The translations under genes were made by a program, and so were the position numbers. DNA of 64,000 nt, from contig NZ_ATUP01000001.1 in assembly GCF_000420265.1 (NCBI RefSeq), positions 1,302,001 through 1,366,000 on the forward strand, written 5' to 3'. A model generated the notes under the pieces. The model was not told the DNA's origin and did no database searches. It saw only the letters and a program-made list of their open reading frames with translations. Each line of letters opens with the position of its first letter. Positions within the stretch are counted from its first letter, which is position 1. Source of the DNA: Oceanicaulis alexandrii DSM 11625. GTDB taxonomy: Bacteria; Pseudomonadota; Alphaproteobacteria; Caulobacterales; Maricaulaceae. Below, piece by piece: positions 1 to 9,115 of the stretch.

Positions 1-103
1 CGCCTGCAAAAACGCGCCACCCCTTGTCTGACAAGTATTTAGCGCTGGCATAACCGATGCCAGTGGAAGCGCCTGTAATCAGAACGCTGTGGTTTTCAGA
101 CAT
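1..103 (-). CDS. Short-chain dehydrogenase/reductase, N-terminal fragment
   Basis: Reading the minus strand from the ATG at 103 gives MSENHSVLITGASTGIGYAS and onward to the window edge, 34 residues. The TGASTGIG stretch at residues 10-17 is the TGxxxGxG cofactor-binding turn of the classical SDR superfamily, at the usual distance from the start. The gene runs out of the window, so the catalytic YxxxK motif cannot be seen and the substrate is unknown. It is divergent from sdhC, with a 190-bp shared upstream region. Confidence 0.8.
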   Translation of the reverse strand, partial: MSENHSVLITGASTGIGYASAKYLSDKGWRVFAG

Positions 104-209
104 GCTCTCTCCCCAATCGCCGGGCCTGCAGGGCAAGTCCAGTTCGCGCACAGGGCGCGCAACTAAGAACCGTTTGCAAACACAGCAGCATTCCACACTT
201 TGGTGTGCG

Positions 210-237
210 TTGACGTTAACCCGGTGCGGATTATTGT
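210..237 (+). promoter_or_regulatory. Putative sigma-70-type promoter of the sdh operon
   Basis: TTGACG at 210-215 and TATTGT at 232-237 are separated by 16 bp and lie 57 bp before the sdhC start. The match to the -35 hexamer is good and to the -10 hexamer moderate. A small inverted repeat (CACACTTTGGTGTG, 196-208 region) sits just upstream. Position and spacing are seen; promoter function is inferred. Confidence 0.4.
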
Positions 238-293
238 CACGCCCGAGTTCCGAGCTGACGGGGCTAATGATTTAAATTAGTGGGGGCCCTTCC

Positions 294-698
294 ATGGCCA
301 ATCAATCCGTCGATCCACGACCCTTGTCGCCGCATCTTCAAGTCTGGCGCTGGCACGCCACCATGGCGTCCTCGATTTTTCACCGCGCCAGCGGCTCCAT
401 CAATTATATCGGCGCCATTCTGATCACCGTCTGGCTGGTGCTTCTGGCCGCCGGGCCTGACGCCTACGCTGTGTTTGAAAACCTGATGGCCGGCCCTGTG
501 GGTCTTCTGGTCAAGCTGGCCCTGTTCGGCTTCACCCTGTCGCTGGTCTATCACCTGTTTAACGGCGTCCGGCATCTGGTCTGGGATCTGGGCAAGGGTT
601 TCGACCCCAAAGGCTCCAATCAGCGCTCAATGATCATCATCGTCGCCGCCATCGTGGTGACGGTGGGCATCTGGATCCTGGCTGGAGGGATTATCTGA
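294..698 (+). CDS. sdhC: Succinate dehydrogenase cytochrome b556 subunit
   Basis: One of the two haem b and quinone-binding membrane anchors of complex II (succinate:ubiquinone oxidoreductase) in the inner membrane. The 134-residue protein has three hydrophobic helices. Residues 27-34 (SIFHRASG) match the SxxHRxSG quinone-site signature, and HLFNGVRH at 87-94 is the family HxxxGxRH motif whose first His is the expected haem ligand. A GGGGG ribosome-binding stretch precedes the ATG. The stop overlaps the sdhD start by one base, so the two are translationally coupled. First gene of sdhCDAB. Confidence 0.95.
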   Translation: MANQSVDPRPLSPHLQVWRWHATMASSIFHRASGSINYIGAILITVWLVLLAAGPDAYAVFENLMAGPVGLLVKLALFGFTLSLVYHLFNGVRHLVWDLGKGFDPKGSNQRSMIIIVAAIVVTVGIWILAGGII

Positions 699-1075
699 TG
701 AGCGATTTTCGCACCCCGCTCGCCCGCGCTCGCGGTCTCGGCTCCGCCAAATCCGGCGTCGGCCACTTCATCGCCCAACGCGTCTCCGCCCTGGCGCTGG
801 TGGTTCTGATCCCGCTGTTCGTCTGGTCCATCGCCAGCCTGCCCAGCGCTGATTATGAAACCGCTCGCGCCTGGATCGGCTCGCCCCTCGGCGCCATCCT
901 GACGCTTCTGACCCTGACTGCGACATTCTATCACATGCGCCTGGGTCTCCAGACGTTGATCGAGGACTACATCCATAAACCGGTGACCAAGGCCCTTCTG
1001 CTGAGCGCGAACACGCTGATCGCAGCCGGCCTGTGGATCGCCGCCCTTTACGCCGTGCTGGCGATCGCAAGTTAA
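698..1075 (+). CDS. sdhD: Succinate dehydrogenase hydrophobic anchor subunit
   Basis: Second membrane anchor of complex II, 125 residues with three predicted transmembrane helices. Residues 15-30 (GSAKSGVGHFIAQRVS) resemble the N-terminal segment of alphaproteobacterial SdhD, and HMRLGLQTLIEDYIH near residues 79-93 carries the histidine and the acidic/aromatic residues expected at the haem and quinone site. SdhD proteins diverge strongly, so the call rests mainly on position between sdhC and sdhA, size and hydrophobic profile. It starts one base inside sdhC and ends 15 bp before sdhA. Confidence 0.92.
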   Translation: MSDFRTPLARARGLGSAKSGVGHFIAQRVSALALVVLIPLFVWSIASLPSADYETARAWIGSPLGAILTLLTLTATFYHMRLGLQTLIEDYIHKPVTKALLLSANTLIAAGLWIAALYAVLAIAS

Positions 1076-1090
1076 GAAGGACGATAATCA

Positions 1091-2878
1091 ATGTCCGCAT
1101 ATGAATGGATTGATCACACTTTCGACGTCGTCGTGGTCGGCGCAGGCGGGTCCGGCCTGCGTGCGGCGCTCGGCGCGGCGCAGGAAGGTCTGAAGACCGC
1201 CTGCATCTCGAAAGTGTTTCCCACCCGCTCGCACACCGTTGCGGCCCAGGGCGGCATCTCCGCCTCGCTCGGCAATATGGGTGAAGATGACTGGCGCTGG
1301 CACATGTATGACACCGTCAAGGGGTCAGACTGGCTGGGCGATCAGGATTCCATCGAATATCTGTGCCGCCACGCGCCGAAAGCCGTGTACGAGCTTGAGC
1401 ACTGGGGCGTGCCCTTCTCGCGCACCGAAGACGGCAAGATCTATCAGCGCGCCTTTGGCGGCATGACCAAGAATTTCGGCGAAGGCCCGGTGCAGCGCAC
1501 CTGCGCCGCCGCCGACCGCACCGGTCACGCCATCCTGCACACGCTGTATGGTCAGTCCCTGCGCCACGCGACCGAGTTCTTCATCGAGTATTTCGTGCTC
1601 GACCTGATCATGGATGATGACGGCGCCTGCGTCGGCGTCACCGCCTGGAAACTTGACGACGGCACGCTGCACCGCTTCCGCGCCCAGAAAACCATTCTGG
1701 CGACGGGCGGTTATGGCCGGGCCTATTTCTCCGCCACCTCCGCGCACACCTGCACGGGCGACGGCAACGCCATGGTCCTGCGCGCGGGCCTGCCGCTGCA
1801 GGACATGGAGTTCGTCCAGTTCCACCCCACCGGCATTTACGGCGCGGGCTGCCTGATCACCGAAGGCGCACGCGGCGAGGGCGGCTATCTGACCAACTCC
1901 AAGGGCGAGCGCTTCATGGAGCGGTATGCGCCCAGCGCCAAGGATCTCGCCAGCCGTGACGTGGTTTCGCGCTCCATGACCATGGAGATCCGCGAAGGCC
2001 GCGGCGTGGGCGAGCATGGCGACCATATCCACCTGCACCTCGATCACCTTGATCCCGCCATTCTGGCCCAGCGTCTGCCGGGCATTTCAGAAAGCGCGAA
2101 GATCTTCGCAGGCGTGGACGTGACCAAGGAGCCGATCCCGGTGATCCCGACCGTCCACTATAATATGGGCGGCATCCCGACCAATTATCACGGCGAAGTG
2201 CTGACCAAGGTCGGCGGCGATCCCGACAAGGTCGTCAAAGGCCTGATGGCGGTGGGCGAAGCGGCCTGCGTGTCCGTTCACGGCGCCAACCGTCTGGGCT
2301 CGAACTCGCTGATCGACCTCGTGGTGTTCGGCCGCGCCGCCGGTCTGCGCTGCGGCGAGACGGTGGAGGCCGGCGCCAGCCAGCCTGAGCTGTCTGAAAA
2401 CGCCGGCGCCGACACGCTCGCGCGCTTTGACAAGATGCGTCACGCCGATGGCGGCACCAAGACCGCGACCCTGCGCCTCGACATGCAGCGCGCCATGCAG
2501 GAAAACTGCGCCGTGTTCCGCACCCAGGACATCCTGGATGAGGGCGTCAAGCGCATCGCCGACGTCTATCAGGGCGCAAGCGACATCCGCATCAATGACC
2601 GCTCCATGATCTGGAACACCGATCTCGTTGAAGCGCTGGAGTTTGAAAACCTCATCGCCCAGGCGTCCGTCACGGTGAATTCCGCGGCGGCGCGTCCGGA
2701 AAGCCGCGGCGCCCATGCGCGAGAGGACTTCCCGGATCGCGACGATGAGAACTGGATGAAGCACACCCTGGCGTGGATCAATGAAGACGGCTCGGTCAAA
2801 CTTGATGACCGTCCGGTTCACGAACACACCCTGTCCAACGACATCGCCTATATCGAGCCGAAGGCGCGGGTCTACTAA
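1091..2878 (+). CDS. sdhA: Succinate dehydrogenase flavoprotein subunit
   Basis: Oxidises succinate to fumarate on the cytoplasmic side of complex II with covalently bound FAD. The 595-residue length is normal. Near the N-terminus [16 protein letters not shown] is the dinucleotide-binding GxGxxG motif; [13 protein letters not shown] contains the His that carries the 8-alpha-histidyl-FAD bond; GARGEGGYL and [19 protein letters not shown] are conserved substrate-site blocks. The gene follows sdhD by 15 bp with an AAGAAGGA ribosome-binding site, and sdhB follows after 45 bp. Nothing unusual. Confidence 0.98.
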   Translation: MSAYEWIDHTFDVVVVGAGGSGLRAALGAAQEGLKTACISKVFPTRSHTVAAQGGISASLGNMGEDDWRWHMYDTVKGSDWLGDQDSIEYLCRHAPKAVYELEHWGVPFSRTEDGKIYQRAFGGMTKNFGEGPVQRTCAAADRTGHAILHTLYGQSLRHATEFFIEYFVLDLIMDDDGACVGVTAWKLDDGTLHRFRAQKTILATGGYGRAYFSATSAHTCTGDGNAMVLRAGLPLQDMEFVQFHPTGIYGAGCLITEGARGEGGYLTNSKGERFMERYAPSAKDLASRDVVSRSMTMEIREGRGVGEHGDHIHLHLDHLDPAILAQRLPGISESAKIFAGVDVTKEPIPVIPTVHYNMGGIPTNYHGEVLTKVGGDPDKVVKGLMAVGEAACVSVHGANRLGSNSLIDLVVFGRAAGLRCGETVEAGASQPELSENAGADTLARFDKMRHADGGTKTATLRLDMQRAMQENCAVFRTQDILDEGVKRIADVYQGASDIRINDRSMIWNTDLVEALEFENLIAQASVTVNSAAARPESRGAHAREDFPDRDDENWMKHTLAWINEDGSVKLDDRPVHEHTLSNDIAYIEPKARVY

Positions 2879-2923
2879 GACCCCGCCAACGCTCACAGGC
2901 TTCAAGAAAGCGGGAACGACCCC

Positions 2924-3709
2924 ATGGTCCAACTGACGCTGCCGAAAAATTCTCAGGTGAAAAAGGGCAAGGTGTGGCCGAAGCCCGACGACGCCGACCC
3001 GAAGAACCTGCGCGCCTTCAAGGTGTATCGCTACGATCCCGAGACCGGTGAAAATCCGTCCTGGGACACGTATTACGTCGACACCTCCAAGTGCGGACCG
3101 ATGATCCTGGACGCCTTGTTCTTCATCAAGAACGAGATCGACACCACTTTGGCCTTCCGGCGCTCCTGCCGCGAGGGCATTTGCGGCTCCTGCGCCATGA
3201 ATATCGGCGGGCGCAACACCATCGCCTGCACCAACGGCATCGACGAGCACAAGGGCGCCATCACCATCGCCCCGCTGCCGCACCAGCCGGTGGTCCGCGA
3301 CCTGATCCCGGATCTGACGCAATTCTACGCCCAGCTTGAATCCATCAATCCCTACCTCAAGACCGATACGCCGGAACCTGAGAAGGAATGGAAGCAGAGC
3401 CAGGAAGACCGCGAAGAGCTTGATGGTCTGTATGAGTGCATTCTGTGCGCCTCATGCTCGACTTCCTGCCCGTCCTACTGGTGGAACTCGGACAAGTATC
3501 TGGGACCGGCCGCCTTGCTGCAGGCCTATCGCTGGATCGCCGACAGCCGCGATGAAGCGACCGGCGAGCGTCTCGATGATCTTGAAGATCCCTTCAAGCT
3601 CTATCGCTGCCACACCATCATGAACTGCACCAATGTCTGCCCGAAAGGCCTGAATCCGGCCAAGGCCATTGGCAAGATCAAGGAATTGATGGTCGAACGT
3701 CAGGCCTAA
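2924..3709 (+). CDS. sdhB: Succinate dehydrogenase iron-sulfur subunit
   Basis: Passes electrons from SdhA flavin through three iron-sulfur clusters to the membrane quinone. In this 261-residue protein the [2Fe-2S] ligands are in [13 protein letters not shown] plus the following Cys, the [4Fe-4S] and [3Fe-4S] ligands are in [16 protein letters not shown] and in [17 protein letters not shown]. All expected cysteines are present. It is the last gene of the operon; a strong terminator begins 24 bp after the stop. Confidence 0.98.
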   Translation: MVQLTLPKNSQVKKGKVWPKPDDADPKNLRAFKVYRYDPETGENPSWDTYYVDTSKCGPMILDALFFIKNEIDTTLAFRRSCREGICGSCAMNIGGRNTIACTNGIDEHKGAITIAPLPHQPVVRDLIPDLTQFYAQLESINPYLKTDTPEPEKEWKQSQEDREELDGLYECILCASCSTSCPSYWWNSDKYLGPAALLQAYRWIADSRDEATGERLDDLEDPFKLYRCHTIMNCTNVCPKGLNPAKAIGKIKELMVERQA

Positions 3710-3732
3710 GGCCTGCGCCATCGCTGATGATC

Positions 3733-3767
3733 AAACGCCCCGGTCTGATGATCGGGGCGTTTTTTTA
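3733..3767 (+). terminator. Rho-independent terminator of sdhCDAB
   Basis: AAACGCCCC (3733-3741) pairs perfectly with GGGGCGTTT (3754-3762) and is followed by more T residues (3760-3766). The converging gene on the other strand ends at 3769, so the element may serve both directions. Confidence 0.85.
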
Positions 3768-3768
3768 T

Positions 3769-4506
3769 CTAGGCGTCGCGCTCTAATGTCAGTCGGGGCC
3801 CGGTCAGGCTGTCATACAGACGCTGACCATCCAGATAGAGCCCCTTGATCACGGCCTCACCCGTTTCAGAGACGGACAGGATTACCCCGTACTCTGGAAT
3901 GTCCGCCCGAGGTTCATCGGCAAGGTCAAAATCCTCGCACATCCAGGACTGTTCGAACCGGTCAGGCGCGGTTTGCTGGAGGTCCCGGCAGGTTTCCCAC
4001 CGATCCCGCCGACCTTGCATCGCGTTCGCCGTTTGAAAGTCGGTCTGCAGAGCGATCGCCGTTTCGGGGTCGGCGAAATACTGGCTAGGCAGGTCAAAAC
4101 GGACCCAAAAGACCTCAGGCTCTTCGCCTTCAGGGGCGTAGGCTTCGACCAGTTCCGCTTTCAGGAACGGCGCGCCGGCCGCTGCCGCCGCTTCGCGTGT
4201 TGCGAAGACAGCGCCGGGCATCGCGAACAACTCTGAGGGATTGAGCGCCACATAAACGGTTTCGCCGGTCTGAAAGTCTCGCGGGTCTCGCCTAGGCACG
4301 GACACGTCCCGATCACCAAAGTCGCGATAGTTCAAGATGGCGTAATGGCCAAAGAACACGTCGCGCGGATCCACCGGATTGGTCTGCAGGATGACTTCAC
4401 GCCCTGATGACCGAGCCGTTTCATGGGTAAGGGTCATCCAGCCCAGACCCCCCAGGATCACAGCCAGACCAATCGCGGCGCGCGCAAGGAAAGAGACCTT
4501 GATCAT
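3769..4506 (-). CDS. GDYXXLXY-domain membrane-anchored protein
   Basis: A 245-residue protein with an N-terminal transmembrane segment (about residues 8-26) and an exported domain. The block GREVILQTNPVDPRDVFFGH followed by YAILNY matches the GDYXXLXY family (PVDPRD..RGDYVxLxY), with His in place of the usual Asp of the name-giving GD. The family commonly sits next to DUF2157 membrane proteins, as here: its ATG overlaps the stop of the upstream DUF2157 gene by four bases, so the two are cotranslated. The biochemical role of the family is not established. Converges on the sdhB terminator. Confidence 0.75.
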   Translation of the reverse strand: MIKVSFLARAAIGLAVILGGLGWMTLTHETARSSGREVILQTNPVDPRDVFFGHYAILNYRDFGDRDVSVPRRDPRDFQTGETVYVALNPSELFAMPGAVFATREAAAAAGAPFLKAELVEAYAPEGEEPEVFWVRFDLPSQYFADPETAIALQTDFQTANAMQGRRDRWETCRDLQQTAPDRFEQSWMCEDFDLADEPRADIPEYGVILSVSETGEAVIKGLYLDGQRLYDSLTGPRLTLERDA

Positions 4507-5627
4507 GATCCAGGCTCCCGGGCTTTCGCCAGCATTCGGTTGGTCACGATCAACAATGCGGTCAACGCGCCGCCGAACACAATCAGGGTCAAACCGGCCG
4601 TGACCAGGTTTGTGGAATAGGTGAAGATGATGATCGCGGCGCCGATGAAACCGAACACGCCGGCGCCGCGTAGCCAGCGTCGGCCGGGCGCCGCGCCGTA
4701 CGCGGTCAGACCCGCGAAAATCGCCAGGCTGAACGCAGCGATCACCATCATGATGTCACTATTGAGCACCCGCTCAGTTCCCAGCCCGGCCAGCAAGAAC
4801 CCCATGGCGGCCCAGCTTGCCCAGCCCGCAAAACTCCTCAAGGCGAAGACCGTTTTAGAGCGGGCGAGCGCCTCTGAAACAAGGGCGAGACCCGCCCACA
4901 GAGCCGCCAGGGCATAGGCCACCCGGATATCGTCTTCTGCTCTGAACTCATCCAGAAACAGCTCAACGACATTCCAGCTGACCCAGACGATCACCGTCAG
5001 GAACACAACATTGAGCAGACCCAAGGATCGCCATGTCCATCCCAGCGCGCCTAGACCGACCAGCACGGGGATCACCCAGATCGGTTCAGGCAGGCGCGTG
5101 AGTTCACCGGCTTCACCAAAGTGAAACAGGCTCCACAGCAAGGCCAGAAGCGCTGTCCCCGCGCCCGCCAGGGGCGAGCGCAGCATCACTGTGATCAACA
5201 GGCCGATCAGGGTCCACAGACTCAGGAACGCCGAGCTGGTGGAACTGGCGTGATAGAGCTGGCCGATGACAATCACGCCCCCACCCGCCAGCAAAACGGC
5301 GATGGCGGCGGTGATGTTGGACGCCAGATACAGTGCGCGATCGCGCAGGTAACCGGCTGCAAGCATGGCGGCGCTGATCAGAAAAGCGGCCAGCCCAAGC
5401 CGTATGATACCGGTCAGTGCAGACCAGTTCGCAGCTATTACGGTGATGACGCCCAGTCCGATGACCAGCCCGGCCAGACTGGCCAGTATGGGAGAGGACG
5501 GAGTCGATGGGGATTGCGCACGGGCATGATCACCGAGCGCTTTCGCAGTCTGCGCATCAATGAGCCCATCCTGAACCCAACGATCAAGGTCCGCCATCAA
5601 ACGCTTGAGATAGCTATCTGCACGCAT
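4503..5627 (-). CDS. DUF2157 polytopic membrane protein
   Basis: About 374 residues. The cytoplasmic N-terminus (LDRWVQDGLIDAQTAKAL) is the DUF2157 signature, a short helical segment seen before a run of many transmembrane helices; roughly ten hydrophobic segments follow. I chose the ATG at 5627 because GGGAGACAGTC gives a ribosome-binding site just before it and the domain begins there; a longer reading frame from 5747 adds a low-complexity Arg/Pro-rich leader with no such site. Overlaps the downstream GDYXXLXY gene (ATGA). Function unknown; the pair probably forms a membrane complex. Confidence 0.75.
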   Translation of the reverse strand: MRADSYLKRLMADLDRWVQDGLIDAQTAKALGDHARAQSPSTPSSPILASLAGLVIGLGVITVIAANWSALTGIIRLGLAAFLISAAMLAAGYLRDRALYLASNITAAIAVLLAGGGVIVIGQLYHASSTSSAFLSLWTLIGLLITVMLRSPLAGAGTALLALLWSLFHFGEAGELTRLPEPIWVIPVLVGLGALGWTWRSLGLLNVVFLTVIVWVSWNVVELFLDEFRAEDDIRVAYALAALWAGLALVSEALARSKTVFALRSFAGWASWAAMGFLLAGLGTERVLNSDIMMVIAAFSLAIFAGLTAYGAAPGRRWLRGAGVFGFIGAAIIIFTYSTNLVTAGLTLIVFGGALTALLIVTNRMLAKAREPGS

Positions 5628-5682
5628 GACTGTCTCCCTCGCGGGGGAGTTTAGATCAACTGGACCAAAAGAGAACGGATTT

Positions 5683-6519
5683 TCAGGCGGTGCGGGCGAG
5701 CCCCTGGCTGCACAGCCGCAAGGTCTCGCTCGCCACCTGTTCGTCACCGGCCAGAGTCAGCGGATCCAGCGGCGCTCCGAAATTCAACCGGTAGTGCGCG
5801 CCTTTCTTGGCCAGAAGTTCGTGAAACACGGTCATATGGCGCAGTTCTTCGTGGATCAGACCCAGGCCGTAAAACCACAGCGACATGCGCTGTTTCACCC
5901 CCAGCGAGATGATCGGCGCCTTGAATTTGCGCGCCAGGCTAACGGCGGTGGGCTGCCAGCTATCATCGCGCAGCGACAGGGTGCGCCAATCCCACATCGA
6001 CATCCGCCCCGCCGGAAACACCACCACGCACCGCCCGTCCTGAAAGGCGGTGATGGCGCGTTTGAGCGTATCGCGGGTCTTCTCGCGGTTGCGGTGGCCT
6101 TCGCGCCACTCCACCGGGATCACCACATCCGCCAGACCTTCGCAGACCCGGATCGCGTCGCGGTTGGCGAAAAACACCATGTCCGGACGGCGGGCTTTCA
6201 GCGCCTGCCACACGGCGATCCCATCTGAAATACCGCCGGGATGGTTCGCCGTGATCACGCAGGGGCCGGTCTCGGGCACATGATCGAGACCGTCCACACT
6301 GGCGCTCATGCTGAGGAAATCCTGCGCCCAGTCCATCGCCTCGCGACCCGATTTCTCGACCAGGGCGTCGGCGATCGAGCGCGCCCTTTGATACCCCAGC
6401 AAGGGATAGAAGACGCGTTTGATCAGCGGCCACGCCCAGGGATTGGCGGACAGGCGCACCGCCCGCTCTTCAATCAGCTGGTCCACCACATGGCTTTGGG
6501 TCAGGTCCGTCCCGGTCAT
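5683..6519 (-). CDS. PlsC-like glycerol/lysophospholipid acyltransferase
   Basis: A 278-residue member of the 1-acyl-glycerol-phosphate acyltransferase superfamily. ANHPGGISDG (91-100) supplies the catalytic His93 and Asp99; the spacing is one residue longer than the canonical HxxxxD, as in a subgroup with NHPxGIxDG. VVFPAGRMSMWD is the later substrate-binding block corresponding to FPEGTR. No signal peptide; probably membrane-associated and acting on glycerolipid. Lies 14 bp downstream of arsR on the same strand, perhaps cotranscribed by read-through; no metabolic link to arsenic is evident. Confidence 0.75.
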   Translation of the reverse strand: MTGTDLTQSHVVDQLIEERAVRLSANPWAWPLIKRVFYPLLGYQRARSIADALVEKSGREAMDWAQDFLSMSASVDGLDHVPETGPCVITANHPGGISDGIAVWQALKARRPDMVFFANRDAIRVCEGLADVVIPVEWREGHRNREKTRDTLKRAITAFQDGRCVVVFPAGRMSMWDWRTLSLRDDSWQPTAVSLARKFKAPIISLGVKQRMSLWFYGLGLIHEELRHMTVFHELLAKKGAHYRLNFGAPLDPLTLAGDEQVASETLRLCSQGLARTA

Positions 6520-6533
6520 CTGGGCATGGACGC

Positions 6534-6893
6534 CTAGCAGGCCTCTTTATGCAAGCCCGTCAGTTCAGACACCTGCAAGTCGCACACGTCCGGATTGCCG
6601 TCGCAGCATTCCATGATCAGGAAATTGAGCAGACCGCGCACCGCCGACAGCGCCGCGAAATAGTATCGCCGCCGTCCATCCCGACGCACATCCAGCAAGC
6701 CCGCAGATACCAGAACCGTCAAATGGGCGGACAGATTGCTGGGCGTCACTTGCGCCTTGACCGCCAGATCACCCGCTGACACGCCCTCTGGACCCGCATT
6801 CATCACGGTACGGAAGACTATCAGGCGCGTTTCATGCGCCAGGGCGGCGAACTGGCTGGCGGCGATCTCTGAGGCCAAGGTCGACTCTTTCAC
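6534..6893 (-). CDS. arsR: ArsR-family metalloregulator
   Basis: A 119-residue winged-helix repressor. ALAHETRLIVFRTVMNAGPE and the following VTPSNLSAHLTVLVSAGLL carry the ArsR helix-turn-helix, and RRDGRRRYY the wing. A CC pair (about 95-96) plus Cys at about 102 and the C-terminal Cys119 could form an arsenite site; the classical ELCVCDL motif in helix 3 is absent, so the metal site would be of the C-terminal type. It is divergent from arsC-acr3 across 72 bp, where its operator should lie. Confidence 0.88.
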   Translation of the reverse strand: MKESTLASEIAASQFAALAHETRLIVFRTVMNAGPEGVSAGDLAVKAQVTPSNLSAHLTVLVSAGLLDVRRDGRRRYYFAALSAVRGLLNFLIMECCDGNPDVCDLQVSELTGLHKEAC

Positions 6894-6965
6894 TTCAACT
6901 ATTCCTGAAATATAAGAGGATCGATCATAAACCCTCTCCTGCTTCGCGCAAATCGGGATCCTGCG

Positions 6966-7451
6966 ATGAACCTTCTCGTCCTCTGCACCGGCAATTCCGC
7001 TCGCTCAATCCTGGCGGAGGCGCTCTGGGAGTCACTGAGCGGCGAACAGCTTACCGCGTATTCCGCTGGCTCAAAACCCACGGGAAGCCCCAACGCGTAC
7101 GCGCTGTCGACCTTGCGCCGCCACGGCCTCAAAGCTGAAGGATTGCGCTCCAAAAGCTGGTCTGAATTTGAGGGTGAAGATGCACCCGAAATTGATGTGG
7201 TGATCACGGTTTGCGACAGCGCCGCTTCTGAAGCCTGCCCGATCTGGCCCGGCGCGCCAGTGAGAGCGCATTGGGGCTTGCCGGATCCCGCAACCGCCCC
7301 GGATGGTCCACAGGCGGAAGCCGCCTTCGAAGCGACGTTCCAGGCGCTCAAATCCCGCATCCAGGCCTGTCTGGCCGCCGGACTCATGACAGCTGACCCC
7401 AAAGACCGGCTCGCCATACTGTGCGCCGCTCATGAAGGCGCGTCGTCATGA
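6966..7451 (+). CDS. arsC: Thioredoxin-coupled-type arsenate reductase
   Basis: Reduces arsenate to arsenite in the cytoplasm. The 161-residue protein belongs to the low-molecular-weight tyrosine-phosphatase fold: [10 protein letters not shown] (5-14) is the oxyanion loop with nucleophile Cys7. Cys83 and Cys91 ([10 protein letters not shown]) are placed like the resolving cysteines of thioredoxin-linked ArsC, though one residue further apart than in the Staphylococcus enzyme. LPDPA is the conserved loop with the general acid Asp. Its stop overlaps the start of acr3, so reduction and export are coupled. Confidence 0.9.
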   Translation: MNLLVLCTGNSARSILAEALWESLSGEQLTAYSAGSKPTGSPNAYALSTLRRHGLKAEGLRSKSWSEFEGEDAPEIDVVITVCDSAASEACPIWPGAPVRAHWGLPDPATAPDGPQAEAAFEATFQALKSRIQACLAAGLMTADPKDRLAILCAAHEGASS

Positions 7452-8527
7452 GCATGGATCAGACACCGGCAGAGACCGCACCGGGCGGTATCGGGTTTTT
7501 CGAAGCCTGGCTGTCAGTCTGGGTCGGCGGCGCCATCGTGTGCGGCGTCAGTCTCGGCGTCGTGTTTCCGCAAGGATTCGCCTGGCTCGCCAGCCTCCAG
7601 ATCGCCAATGTGAATCTGCCGGTGGCGGTTCTGATCTGGCTGATGGTCTTTCCGATGATGGTGAATATTGATCTGGCGAGCTTGCGTCAGATCGGCGACC
7701 GCCCCAAAGGCCTCGCCATCACGCTGGTCGTGAACTGGCTGATCAAGCCCTTCACCATGGCGGGCCTCGCAGTGGTGTTCTTTGAGTTTGTGTTCGCCCC
7801 CTTCCTCAACCCTGCTGACGCCCAGGCCTATATCGCCGGGCTGATCATTCTCGGCGCGGCGCCCTGCACGGCGATGGTCTTTGTCTGGTCGCAACTGACC
7901 AAAGGCGACGCGAACTACACCCTGGTTCAGGTCGCGGCCAATGACGTCATCATGGTGTTCGCCTTCGCCCCCCTCGTCGCGCTGTTGCTGGGTGTGACCG
8001 AGGTGAGCGTGCCCTGGAGCACGCTGCTGCTTTCCGTCGGGCTTTATGTGGTCGCGCCCCTGACCGCAGGCGCGCTGGTGCGATACGTCCTGACCCGAAA
8101 GCGTCCGCCCATGGAAGGCGATGCGGCGGTCCGCGCTTTCACAGCCCGCGTCAAGCCGCTCTCCATTTCAGGGCTGATCGCCACAATGGTGATCCTGTTC
8201 GGTTTTCAGGGACAGACCTTGCTCGCGCAACCCGTCGTGATCGCCATGATCGCGGTTCCATTGCTGATCCAGTCTTATGGAATTTTCGCGCTGGCCTACG
8301 CTGCGGCCTATGTCGCGCGGGTGCCGTTCAACATCGCCGCCCCCTGCGCGCTGATCGGCACGTCAAACTTCTTTGAGCTCGCCGTGGCGGTGGCGATCTC
8401 GCTCTTCGGGCTGAACTCCGGCGCGGCGCTGGCGACCGTCGTGGGCGTACTGGTGGAGGTTCCGGTCATGCTGTCGCTGGTCGCCCTGGCCAATCGCACA
8501 CAGGCCTGGTTCCCCAGCTCCAGGTAA
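7448..8527 (+). CDS. acr3: ACR3-type arsenite efflux permease
   Basis: A 359-residue inner-membrane carrier with about ten transmembrane helices that exports arsenite. [20 protein letters not shown] carries the conserved Cys in the fourth helix, and [13 protein letters not shown] and [18 protein letters not shown] are typical ACR3 blocks. It overlaps arsC by four bases (ATGA) and completes a minimal arsR-arsC-acr3 module. No separate methyltransferase or second reductase gene is present. Confidence 0.92.
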   Translation: MSMDQTPAETAPGGIGFFEAWLSVWVGGAIVCGVSLGVVFPQGFAWLASLQIANVNLPVAVLIWLMVFPMMVNIDLASLRQIGDRPKGLAITLVVNWLIKPFTMAGLAVVFFEFVFAPFLNPADAQAYIAGLIILGAAPCTAMVFVWSQLTKGDANYTLVQVAANDVIMVFAFAPLVALLLGVTEVSVPWSTLLLSVGLYVVAPLTAGALVRYVLTRKRPPMEGDAAVRAFTARVKPLSISGLIATMVILFGFQGQTLLAQPVVIAMIAVPLLIQSYGIFALAYAAAYVARVPFNIAAPCALIGTSNFFELAVAVAISLFGLNSGAALATVVGVLVEVPVMLSLVALANRTQAWFPSSR

Positions 8528-8649
8528 TCCGGGTACGGACCTTCCAGGCCCGCATCGCCTTTATGGTCCTGTCGGGTGACTCTGGCAGCGGCTCTGATAC
8601 GATGAATTCACAAGCCATCCGGCCAGATTTTGTGCACCAGGAGCGTTTC

Positions 8650-9000
8650 ATGCTGTTCGCCTTCATCAGTCTCAGCCTGCTCCTGCAAGCGGCCCCGCCC
8701 GAGGGCGGCGTCTATACGCTGTCAACAGCGTCGCAAAGCTGCGAGATCTTGCTGGACGCGACCGCCGCGCCCCTGCCGGAAACCAATCTTGATCAACGTG
8801 ACGCTTCAGGCTTTGCGACCGCCATGCCCAATTGCCCGTCTGGCGTGTCCGCCACGGCGTTCTGGAGCTATTCTGACACGGCGCACACGCTGAGCCTGTT
8901 CGACCCGAGCGGCGCGACAGTGTTCTCCGGCGTTTTCGCCGAAGAGGGCTGGAGTGGAGAGACCGCCCAGGGACAACCCGCCAGCCTGTCGACCCGCTAG
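8650..9000 (+). CDS. Small secreted protein, AprI/Inh metalloprotease-inhibitor-like
   Basis: From the ATG at 8650, preceded by CAGGAGCG, a 116-residue protein with a short signal peptide (MLFAFISLSLLLQA) is encoded. The mature part has the layout of the AprI/Inh inhibitor family: a Y/W-T-L-S start, two cysteines (about 29 and 57) that could form the single disulfide, a Trp, and the closing LSLFDPSGATVFSG block. The inhibitor role is inferred from this pattern only; no partner protease lies nearby. Confidence 0.5.
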   Translation: MLFAFISLSLLLQAAPPEGGVYTLSTASQSCEILLDATAAPLPETNLDQRDASGFATAMPNCPSGVSATAFWSYSDTAHTLSLFDPSGATVFSGVFAEEGWSGETAQGQPASLSTR

Positions 9001-9115
9001 CGCTCACATCCTCTGCTGGACGCTCGACAAGCCGCCCTGCCGGGCGTTAAACCCAGCCCAGATCATAACCACACGCGCCGGCGTCCACCCAAGACCGGCC
9101 GATGGAGGAAGCCTC

